Shown here piece after piece: positions 19,006 through 27,054 of a DNA stretch of 32,355 nt (the stretch's first letter is position 1; each line of letters begins with the position of its first letter). Origin of the DNA: Deltaproteobacteria bacterium (GTDB lineage: Bacteria; Myxococcota_A; UBA9042; DTJE01); the NCBI GenBank assembly GCA_016875475.1, contig VGRB01000007.1, positions 1 to 32,355 of the forward strand. The letters are read 5' to 3'. The notes beneath the pieces are model-generated. The model did not search any database. It was not told the DNA's origin and saw nothing but the letters and a program-made list of their open reading frames with translations. Position numbers and translations under genes: made by a program.

Positions 19006-20775
19006 ATGCGGCGGTATCCCGACAACCGGCCCGAGCTGCTCGCGCCCGGCGGGAGCGTCGAGGCGATCGAGGCGGCTCTGGCGAACGGCGCCGACGCGAT
19101 CTACGTCGGCCTCGGCCCCCTGAACGCGCGGGCGAGGGCCCGGAACCTGACCGAGGCCCAGTTCCCCGGCGTCGCGGACTTCGCCCACGCGTGCGGCGCC
19201 CGGGTGCACGTCGCGCTCAACGTGCCGTTGCGGCCGGACACGGTCGCGGACGCCGCGCGCACGCTCGCTTCGGCGCGATTCGGCGGCGCGGACGCGGTCA
19301 TCCTGCGCGACCCCGCGCTGATGCGCGCCTCCGCCGACCTCTTCCCGGACCTGCCCGTGCACGCGAGCACCCAGGCGGGCGTCGCGGGGCCGACCGCGGC
19401 GCGGCGCATGCGCGACCTCGGGTGCGCGCGGGTCATCCTGGCGCGCGAGATGTCCCGCGACGAGATCGCCGCGCTCGTGGCCGAGGTCCCGGACGTGGAG
19501 GCGGAGGTCTTCGTCTTCGGCGCGCTCTGCTTCGCGGTCTCGGGCATGTGCCTGCTCGGGCACGCGGTGTCCGGCCGGTCGGGCAACCACGGGGCGTGCT
19601 CGCAGGCCTGTCGCCTGCCCTTCACGGACGCCTCGGGCCGCGACGCCGGCCACCCGTTCTCGATGAAGGACCTGGACCTCGTGCCGCACGTGCCGGAGCT
19701 TGCGCGCATCGGCGTCGCCTCGCTGAAGATCGAGGGGCGGCTGAAGCCCCCGGCCTGGGTCGGGTGCGTGACGCGCTGGATCCGCCGCGCGCTCGACCGC
19801 GACCCGCCGGGCCTGGCCCCCGCCGAGCTGGCCGAGTTCCACCGCGACGTGTCGGTCCTGTTCTGCCGCCCGCGCACCGCGGCCTTCTTCGAGGGGCGCC
19901 GGGACGCCTCCGACCTGATCGACCCCGACTTCCCCGGCCACCGCGGGCTCGACGCGGGCCGGTTCGACGCCGCCCGGACCGCGACCGGGACGCGCCTCCG
20001 CTTCCGCGCGCCCGTGGCGCTGAACGTCCGGGACGGGCTCCTGCTGACGGTCGCGGCCGCGGCCGGGGCGCGCGACTTCGCGCCGGTCTCGATCCCGGAG
20101 CTTCGGGACAGGCGGGGCCGCACCGTGTTCCGCCTGCCCGCGGGCGCGGACGTGGAGGTCGAGGTGCCGGAGGCGCGGCGCGTCCTGGCCGTGGCGGTCC
20201 ACTCGTCGGACGCGGTCCGCGTCGAGTACGAGCGCGCTGGCCGGCTCCCGCCCGCGACCGCCCGGGGCGAGTCCCCGCGCCCGCGCTTCGAGCGGATCGA
20301 GCTTCACCCCGGCAGGCTCGTGGCGACCCTGCGGCTGGGGCGGTTCACGCACGAGGTCGCGACCGGGGTGCCTGCGGAGCCGTCCCGGAACGAGGGGTTC
20401 TCCCCGGCCATGGCGGCGCGCCTGTTCGGCGACGCGGAGGCCCGGATCGAGCCCGGCCTGTTCGTGAACCCGACGGACCTGAAGCGCGTCCGGCGCGACT
20501 TCCTGGCCGCGTTCGACGCGGCGTACGAGGCGGCGATCTCCGAGGCCGCTTCGCAGGTTGCGGATCGCCTCCGGGCGGACGAGGCGTCCTTCCTGGGGTC
20601 GGACGACGACCTGCTCTCGCGCGGCCCGGCCGCGGTCAGCCGGGTCACGGGCTTCCCGCACAGCGAGGTCCGGACCGCGGCGGGACACCGGTTCGAGGTC
20701 GCGTCCTCGGCGGGCGGGACGCGCGTGCAGTACGTCGGAGGCGGCAACCGGTGGTCCGGGGGGGACCGGGAATGA
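19006..20775 (+). CDS. U32 family peptidase (RlhA/TrhP-like)
   Basis: PELLAPGGSVEAIEAALANGADAIYVGL, VHASTQAGV, FGALCFAVSGMCLLGHAVSGRSGNHGACSQACRLPF, SLKIEGRLKPPAWV. Confidence 0.9.
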   Translation: MRRYPDNRPELLAPGGSVEAIEAALANGADAIYVGLGPLNARARARNLTEAQFPGVADFAHACGARVHVALNVPLRPDTVADAARTLASARFGGADAVILRDPALMRASADLFPDLPVHASTQAGVAGPTAARRMRDLGCARVILAREMSRDEIAALVAEVPDVEAEVFVFGALCFAVSGMCLLGHAVSGRSGNHGACSQACRLPFTDASGRDAGHPFSMKDLDLVPHVPELARIGVASLKIEGRLKPPAWVGCVTRWIRRALDRDPPGLAPAELAEFHRDVSVLFCRPRTAAFFEGRRDASDLIDPDFPGHRGLDAGRFDAARTATGTRLRFRAPVALNVRDGLLLTVAAAAGARDFAPVSIPELRDRRGRTVFRLPAGADVEVEVPEARRVLAVAVHSSDAVRVEYERAGRLPPATARGESPRPRFERIELHPGRLVATLRLGRFTHEVATGVPAEPSRNEGFSPAMAARLFGDAEARIEPGLFVNPTDLKRVRRDFLAAFDAAYEAAISEAASQVADRLRADEASFLGSDDDLLSRGPAAVSRVTGFPHSEVRTAAGHRFEVASSAGGTRVQYVGGGNRWSGGDRE

Positions 20776-21584
20776 AGGCCGCCCGCGAGGTGAGCTGCGC
20801 GAGCGCGCTCAACCGCTGCGGCATCCCGGGCATGGACTGGTGCGTGAACCCCTACGTGGGCTGCACCCACGCGTGCGTGTATTGCTACGCCTCGTTCATG
20901 AAGCGCTTCACGGGCCACGACGAGCCGTGGGGCACGTTCGTCGAGGCCAAGGCGAACCTGCCGGCGGTCCTCGCCCGGCAGGCCGCCCGCGCGTCCGGCA
21001 CGGTGATGCTGGCGAGCGTGACCGACGCGTGGCAGCCGGCCGAGTCGGTGCACGGCCTGACGCGCGCCGCGCTCAAGGCGATCGCCGGAACCGGGCTCGC
21101 GCCCCGCGTGCTCACGAAGTCCGACCTCGTGGTCCGGGACCTCGATCTGCTGCGCTCGTTCGGGGGCCTCCTCGGCGACTCCACGGCCTCGGTCGGGTTC
21201 ACGGTGACCACGCTCGACGACCGCCTCGCGCGGGTGCTGGAACCCGGCGCGGCGCCGCCGTCCCGCAGGCTCGCGGCCCTGTCGCGGCTCGCGGCGGCGG
21301 GGATCCGGACCTGGGTCTTCGTCGCGCCGATCCTGCCAGGGCTGACCGACGACCCCGACGCGATCGCGGCGATCGCCTCGGCGGCGCGGTCGCGCGGGGC
21401 GGCCGAGGTCGAGTTCGACCCCATGAACTTCTACCCCGGCGCGGTCGCGGCGGTCCGCAGGGTCGCGGAGGCCGCCGGTCCGGGTCCCGCGGCCGCCTTC
21501 CGCGCCGCCGCCCTCGTGCCCTCCGAGTGGCGGGAGCGCATCCGTGCGCTCGCGTCCGAGGCGATTGGCGACGGGGGGGCGTGA
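20772..21584 (+). CDS. Radical SAM protein (SPL/Rv2578c-like)
   Basis: NPYVGCTHACVYCYASFMKRF (CX3CX2C cluster); ATG 20772 overlaps the stop of the U32 gene (ATGA). Confidence 0.88.
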   Translation: MKAAREVSCASALNRCGIPGMDWCVNPYVGCTHACVYCYASFMKRFTGHDEPWGTFVEAKANLPAVLARQAARASGTVMLASVTDAWQPAESVHGLTRAALKAIAGTGLAPRVLTKSDLVVRDLDLLRSFGGLLGDSTASVGFTVTTLDDRLARVLEPGAAPPSRRLAALSRLAAAGIRTWVFVAPILPGLTDDPDAIAAIASAARSRGAAEVEFDPMNFYPGAVAAVRRVAEAAGPGPAAAFRAAALVPSEWRERIRALASEAIGDGGA

Positions 21585-21621
21585 TCCCGTACCATCCGCC
21601 CGTCGGTCCGGGAGGGGAATC

Positions 21622-23019
21622 ATGAAGGCGGTCGCCGTCGGCTTCGCGGCGCTCTTCGCGATCGGGTGCTCGGAGGGGAGCGGCGGCGCCGGGGGCACCG
21701 ACCTCGCGTCCGACGTCGCGGCGACGATCGACGTCCCGGCCGAGGCCGCGCCGGACGCGCCCGCCGATGTCGCGCCGGAGGTCGCGCCCGACGCGGCGCC
21801 CGAGATCCTGGCGGACCTGCCCCCGCCCGACCCGCCCGGCGACCCGGCCCCGGACGCGCCGGCCTGTCCCCGGCCGAAGCCATGGTGCGCCCACGGGTGC
21901 GGATCGGACTGGATCGAGGAGCCCGCCTGCGATGCCGGCAGGTGGACGTGCCCGGACGGGACCGTGCTCATGTCCGACTGCCCGCCCGGCACCTGCTGGG
22001 GCATGCCCCTGCCCGGCGAGGTCTGCGACGGCGGGTGGAAGTGCAGGCCCGACCCGGAGGACTTCTCGCCCTGCCCGCCGCTGATGTGCGCGGTGTGCGA
22101 CGGGTTCGAGGGGCCGCAGACGGCGGACGGCTGCACCTGCGAGTGCAAGGGCTCGCAGGTCGAGTGCCACGCGGCCCCGGCCGACGAGATCCGGCTGGCG
22201 CCGGCGACCCTGTCGTTCTACGGCCTCCCGATCGGCTCCGTCCGCTTCGCCGTGTCCGGCCGGGACCCGGAGAAGCACGCCTGCGCGACCATCGTCTGGG
22301 ACTTCTCGAACACGGACCACGCGCTCCGCGCGCACTGCCACGACTTCTCGGACCACTTCCCGTACGTGATCGTGAAGACCGGAACGGACGCGGATTGCGG
22401 CTGGGATTACGGGACCGACCTCGCGGTCACGAAGGCGGACGGCTGCGTCGACTTCGCCGCGTTCGGGCCCGCGAGCCTGGACCTCGTCGACGTCGATCTG
22501 GAGGTCGCCGGCGCCGGCTTCGCCGGCCGCATCGTGGCCGACAATCGCGCCACGTACTCGCCCACGCCGGTCAACCTCGGGATCCGGTACTCCACCGACG
22601 TGCCCGAGGACGTGTTCGTCCAGTCCTCGGACTCGTTCGGCCTGCCCGCGTGGGTGAAGGTGAGGCCGAAGGGCGGGGAGCCGCTGCACCTGTTCCCGCT
22701 CTGCTCGTCGCCGGTCTGCGGCGAGGAGCCCGGCGGCGTCTGCGACGAGGCCTTCCACAAGGTCGAGAACATCACCGGGACGTCGTACCGGGGCTCGGTC
22801 TGGCTGACCTGGGACGGCCGCGCGTGGGCGATGGACCCGGACGCCGGCTGCTGGGTCTCCGCGCCCGCCCTGCCCGGGGACCACGTGGCCGAGTTCTGCT
22901 TCGGCTGGAAGGTCTCCGACGGCCCGGCGGGCCAGGACGTGGTGGACCCCTTCTGCCACGAGGTCCCGTTCACGCTCCCGACCGAGGAGGTCGTCTACCA
23001 CGCCGACTTCGGGGGCTGA
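21622..23019 (+). CDS. Cys-rich lipoprotein of unknown function
   Basis: ATG 21622, lipobox LFAIGC, acidic/Pro-Ala spacer, then many Cys residues. Confidence 0.75.
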   Translation: MKAVAVGFAALFAIGCSEGSGGAGGTDLASDVAATIDVPAEAAPDAPADVAPEVAPDAAPEILADLPPPDPPGDPAPDAPACPRPKPWCAHGCGSDWIEEPACDAGRWTCPDGTVLMSDCPPGTCWGMPLPGEVCDGGWKCRPDPEDFSPCPPLMCAVCDGFEGPQTADGCTCECKGSQVECHAAPADEIRLAPATLSFYGLPIGSVRFAVSGRDPEKHACATIVWDFSNTDHALRAHCHDFSDHFPYVIVKTGTDADCGWDYGTDLAVTKADGCVDFAAFGPASLDLVDVDLEVAGAGFAGRIVADNRATYSPTPVNLGIRYSTDVPEDVFVQSSDSFGLPAWVKVRPKGGEPLHLFPLCSSPVCGEEPGGVCDEAFHKVENITGTSYRGSVWLTWDGRAWAMDPDAGCWVSAPALPGDHVAEFCFGWKVSDGPAGQDVVDPFCHEVPFTLPTEEVVYHADFGG

Positions 23020-23102
23020 CCGGCGCACCGCACGCCCTCGGGCCGCAGCGCCGCGAGGCGTGCGTGCGGCGCGCCGCTCCGAATGCGCTACGATCCCAAC
23101 CC

Positions 23103-24707
23103 GTGGAAGGCATCTTCCCCATCATCCCCGGCCTTCGCGTGGTCCGCCGGATCGCGGTCGGCGGCATGGCCGAGCTGTTCCTGTGCGAGAGCCTCGACTC
23201 GCCGCCGCGCCTGCTGGTCGCGAAGCGCCTCCTGCCCGGGCTCGACGCCGCCGCGGCCGCCCTGTTCGCGCGCGAGCGCGAGGTGCTCGCCCGCGTATCG
23301 AGCCCGCACGTGGTCCGATTGCTCGGCGGCGGCCCGGACTGCCTGCTCCTGGAGTACGTGGACGGCCCGGACCTCGCGACTCTCCTCGTCCACCGGGCGC
23401 GCCGCGGGCAGCCGCTCCCGCTCGGTGCCGGCCTCGCCGCGGTCGAGGGCGTGGCGCTCGGGCTCGCCGCGATCCACGAGGCGCGGGGAGCGGACGGTGC
23501 GCCGCTCCGCGCGGTCCACCGCGACGTCAACCCATCGAACGTGCTCGTGTCCCGGGCCGGCGAGGTCAAGGTCGCGGACCTCGGCGTGGTGCGCGTCGGC
23601 GCCGCGGACGCCCCGAGCCTCGCGGGACTCAAGGGCACGCTCGCGTACATGGCGCCGGAGCAGCTCTCCGGCGGCCCCGTGGACGACCGGACCGACCTGT
23701 TCGCGGCCGGGCTCGTGGCCTACGAGGTGCTCACCGGGGTCCCGGCCCGCCCCGCCGGCATGGTCGGCGTGGCCGAGCTGATCCGCGCCCGCGCCGTGCT
23801 GCCCGCGCCGCCGTCCGCGGTCCGCCCCGACCTGCCGGCTGCGCTCGACGCGGCGGTGCTCGCCGCGCTCGAGCCCGACCCGGCCCGTCGCCCCGGTGGC
23901 TGCCGCGATTGGCTCGCCCTCGTGGTCGGGTCGGCGGGCGCCGCACCCGACCCGGCGGCGCTCGCGGCCGCGGCCGCGGGCGCGACGACCGGCCCGGTGC
24001 GAGCCGGCCGGACGCTCGCGCCGGCATCGCAGCCGGTCGTCGCGAGGCCGCGGCGCCGCGGCCGAGCCGGGTGGTGGTCGGCGGCGGCGGTCGCGGCGAT
24101 CGCGGTCGCGGCGATCGCGGTTGCGGCAGGCGTCCGGTGGGTGTCCCCGGATCCCCCTGCAGCCTCGGTCGACCCCGTCCCCGTCCCCGTCCCCGTCCCC
24201 GAACCCGTCCCCGAGCCCGAGCCCGTACCCGCGTTCGATCCCCCCTCCCATCCCGATCCTCGTCCCCATTCCGCCCCCGCCCCGGCCGCTCGGCGGGCCG
24301 CCGAGGGACCTGCCGCGCCGGGGACGACGCGGCTGCCGAAACCCGGACCGACCGCGGTCCGATTGCGCGTCGGGCCGGCGGGAGGCACCCCCGTCCACGT
24401 CTCGGGGACGGGTTGGCGCTTCCTCGCTCCAGGCCGGTCCGAGCCCCTGGGCGACGGCGCGCACGTGGTCTCGCTCCGCGGCGGCCCGGACGGCCTCCCG
24501 GCGAGCGTGCGCGTCGTGCGATCCGGCGATCGGCTCACCGCCTCGATCGGCGCCCCGGAAGGGCGGTACTATTCGGCGAAGTGCGGCGGCCGGGACCTCG
24601 GGACCACCCCGGTGCTCGGCCTGCCGCTCGATCGCGAGGTCGCCTGCACGCTCGAGGACGCGTCGGGCGCCTCGTTCGGCTTCACCCTGTTCGTGGAAAG
24701 GGAATGA
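23103..24707 (+). CDS. Transmembrane Ser/Thr protein kinase with Pro-rich linker and C-terminal non-kinase domain
   Basis: GTG 23103; VGGMAELFLCES...LLVAKRLLP, HRDVNPSNVLVS, VADLG, GTLAYMAPEQLSGGPVDDRTDLFAAGLVAYEVLTG; TM WWSAAAVAAIAVAAIAVAAGV; VPVPVPVPEPVPEPEP linker. Confidence 0.88.
   Translation: MEGIFPIIPGLRVVRRIAVGGMAELFLCESLDSPPRLLVAKRLLPGLDAAAAALFAREREVLARVSSPHVVRLLGGGPDCLLLEYVDGPDLATLLVHRARRGQPLPLGAGLAAVEGVALGLAAIHEARGADGAPLRAVHRDVNPSNVLVSRAGEVKVADLGVVRVGAADAPSLAGLKGTLAYMAPEQLSGGPVDDRTDLFAAGLVAYEVLTGVPARPAGMVGVAELIRARAVLPAPPSAVRPDLPAALDAAVLAALEPDPARRPGGCRDWLALVVGSAGAAPDPAALAAAAAGATTGPVRAGRTLAPASQPVVARPRRRGRAGWWSAAAVAAIAVAAIAVAAGVRWVSPDPPAASVDPVPVPVPVPEPVPEPEPVPAFDPPSHPDPRPHSAPAPAARRAAEGPAAPGTTRLPKPGPTAVRLRVGPAGGTPVHVSGTGWRFLAPGRSEPLGDGAHVVSLRGGPDGLPASVRVVRSGDRLTASIGAPEGRYYSAKCGGRDLGTTPVLGLPLDREVACTLEDASGASFGFTLFVERE
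24171..24231 (+). repeat. Hexanucleotide-type repeat (CCCGTC/CCCGAG) encoding (V/E)P dipeptides
   Basis: gaCCCCGTCCCCGTCCCCGTCCCCGTCCCCGAACCCGTCCCCGAGCCCGAGCCCGTACCC in frame within the kinase gene. Confidence 0.85.
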
Positions 24708-26233
24708 GGGGGCCGCTCGCCGCCGCCGTCCTGCTCGCCGCCGTCTCCGCCTGCTCGGCGGAGGGGAGCGGGGGCGCCTCGATCCGGCTCGCCCTCGCCG
24801 CGGACCCGGACCGGTGCGCGGACTTCTGCGCGACCGAGGCGGGCGCGGACCTCCTGGACGCGGACGGCGGCGGGACCGTCTCGTCCGTGACCGCGGCCTG
24901 CGGCGAGGTCCTGGAGTTCGCCGGTCTGCCCGCGGGACACCGGTACCGCGTGCGCGCCTGGGTCGGCCGCGACGGTGTCCGCCGGCTCGCCGGCGAGTCG
25001 GGGGCGGTCGTGGTCGCGGCCGGCGAGGTGACGGCCGTTGCCGTGCCGCTCTCGGCTGCGGTGGAACCACCCGAGATCGCCACGGTATCCCCGGATCCAG
25101 CCGCGCCGGGCGGGGCCGACCTCACCGTGACCGGGACGGGCTTCGGGGATCGGATCGGCGCACACGAGGTGACCCTCGACGGGGTCGCGCTCGAGGTCGT
25201 GGAATGGGCCGGCGACCGCGTGGTCGCGCGGGTCCCGGCCGGCGCCGCGGGCGACGAGGTGCGGGTCCGGGCCTGCGGGCTCCGGTCGGCGGTCGCGCCC
25301 GCGCGGGTGCTCGCGTCGGAGCCCGGGTCCGTGACCGTGAGGCCGGACGTGCCCTGCCTCGGCCTCGCCTTCGAAGCCGCGGAGCCGATCCCGGGGACCG
25401 CGGACGTGCTCCTGTTCGCGACCTGCGCCGGCATCCCCGGGATCGCGGGCTACCTCCGGCCCCTCCGCGGCGCGGGCTGCGCGTTTTCCGGGATCACGCA
25501 CCCGCTGTCCCGGTCCCCACTGGCGTTCGCCCCGGAGCCCGGGGGCACGCACGCCTGGGTCGCGTATGCGGACGGCGCGGACGGCGCGGACGGCTCGATC
25601 GAGCGGGTCGGGCTCGCGGACGGGACCGTGACGCCCGGGCCTGCACTGCCGCAGGGCCTCGCCGTAAGGGACGTGGCGTTCGCCGGCGGGGTGCCGTGGG
25701 TGCTGGCCGGGGGCGACGGGAAGACCGTGCTGCTGCGGGACGGCGCGACGGTCGAGGCGCTCGGCGACTCGGAGGCGGTCGCGATGACCGCCGCGGGGGA
25801 CCGGGTCGCGCTCGCGGCCCGGGACGGGTTCCTCGTGACCGCGGACGACGACGAGGTGCTCTTCAGGAAGCTCTCCGACTGCGATCCGGTCGCGGTGGCG
25901 GCCCGGGGCGACTGGACGGCCGTGGCGTGCGGCGGCGCGGCGCCCGGGGTGATCGGGGTCGGGCCGGACGGCGAGCCGACCCCGAAGCGCGGCACCGCGG
26001 CCGTGCCCGACGCGCTGCGGCTCGACTCGAAGGGGGACGTCGCCTTCGCGTGGAGCGAGGCGGGAGGCTCGGTCACCGCCCTCCACCTCGGCGGGACCGC
26101 GGCGCACGCGGTCGCGGGGCAGATCGGCCGGCTGCTCTCGGGGTTCCCGGGCGGGTCGCGGCTGCTGTTCCCGGCCCCCGACGGGGCGCTGCGCGTGCTC
26201 GACCCCTACGGATCGGAGGGCGGATGCGAATGA
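24704..26233 (+). CDS. IPT/TIG-domain lipoprotein with beta-propeller-like C-terminal region
   Basis: ATG 24704 overlaps the kinase stop; lipobox AAVSAC; PPEIATVSPDPAAPGGADLTVTGTGFGDRIGAHEVTLDGVALEVVEWAGDRVVARVP (IPT/TIG). Confidence 0.78.
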   Translation: MRGPLAAAVLLAAVSACSAEGSGGASIRLALAADPDRCADFCATEAGADLLDADGGGTVSSVTAACGEVLEFAGLPAGHRYRVRAWVGRDGVRRLAGESGAVVVAAGEVTAVAVPLSAAVEPPEIATVSPDPAAPGGADLTVTGTGFGDRIGAHEVTLDGVALEVVEWAGDRVVARVPAGAAGDEVRVRACGLRSAVAPARVLASEPGSVTVRPDVPCLGLAFEAAEPIPGTADVLLFATCAGIPGIAGYLRPLRGAGCAFSGITHPLSRSPLAFAPEPGGTHAWVAYADGADGADGSIERVGLADGTVTPGPALPQGLAVRDVAFAGGVPWVLAGGDGKTVLLRDGATVEALGDSEAVAMTAAGDRVALAARDGFLVTADDDEVLFRKLSDCDPVAVAARGDWTAVACGGAAPGVIGVGPDGEPTPKRGTAAVPDALRLDSKGDVAFAWSEAGGSVTALHLGGTAAHAVAGQIGRLLSGFPGGSRLLFPAPDGALRVLDPYGSEGGCE

Positions 26234-27054
26234 CGTCCGCCGCCCTCGCGGTCCTGCTGCTCGGCGCGCTGCCCGCCGCCGCGGAGGACGTCGCCCCGGC
26301 CGCGCGGATCGACCGCGCCCGGACCTGCATCGCGGCGCTCGACTACGCGTGCGCGGAGGCGGAGCTGGCCGCGGCCCGCGCCGCCTTCGACCGGCTCGAC
26401 CCCCCCCGGAGGACCATCGCGCTCCGCCTGTCCGCGGAGGTCGCGCTCGCGGAGGGCCGGAAGGGCGACGCGATCGTCCACCTGCGCGCGCTCCTCGAAT
26501 CGTCCCCGGAATTCGAGCCCCCGGCGGGCGCGTGGCCTCCCGCCTGGGTCGAGGAGCTCGCCCGCGCGCGGGCCGGAATGCCGGACCGGCGCCCTCCTGC
26601 GATCGCGGTCAAGACCGGCACGGGCCGGCCGGGTGCCGCGATCCGCGTCGAGGTCGAGGCGCGCGACGAGAGCGGGGTCGGCGGGGTGACGCTCTTCGTG
26701 GCCGGGACGCCGCCGGCGCGCGTCCAGCTCGCGACCGGGGACGGGGTGGTGTGGACGGGCGAGGTGCCGGCGCCCCTCGTGGCCGAGCCGGGGGTGGGGA
26801 TCTGGGTCGAGGCCTTCGACCTCCGCGGCAACGGCCCCGCGAGGTGGGGCTCGCCGGACGCCCCCGGGACCGTGCCGGTCGAGCCGCCGCCGAGCCCTCC
26901 GAGGACGCCACTCGTCCGGCAGTGGTGGTTCTGGACGGCGATCGGCGCGGCCGTGGTCGGCGCGGGGGTGGGGGCGTACTTCGTCGCCCGGGAGTTCGCG
27001 CCCGGGGGCGAGACCGGCGGCGTGCGCGTGGAGGCGACATGGCCATCCGACTGA
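26224..27054 (+). CDS. Secreted/membrane-anchored TPR-like protein
   Basis: Signal peptide MRMTSAALAVLLLGALPAAAE; helical repeats; C-terminal TM RQWWFWTAIGAAVVGAGVGAYFV; overlaps both neighbours. Confidence 0.72.
   Translation: MRMTSAALAVLLLGALPAAAEDVAPAARIDRARTCIAALDYACAEAELAAARAAFDRLDPPRRTIALRLSAEVALAEGRKGDAIVHLRALLESSPEFEPPAGAWPPAWVEELARARAGMPDRRPPAIAVKTGTGRPGAAIRVEVEARDESGVGGVTLFVAGTPPARVQLATGDGVVWTGEVPAPLVAEPGVGIWVEAFDLRGNGPARWGSPDAPGTVPVEPPPSPPRTPLVRQWWFWTAIGAAVVGAGVGAYFVAREFAPGGETGGVRVEATWPSD

Noticed and set aside
23029-23064. CGCACGCC...GGCGTGCG inverted repeat between the lipoprotein and kinase genes as a terminator
   Set aside because: 8-bp stem with a ~20-nt loop and no U-tract in very GC-rich DNA; could easily be chance.
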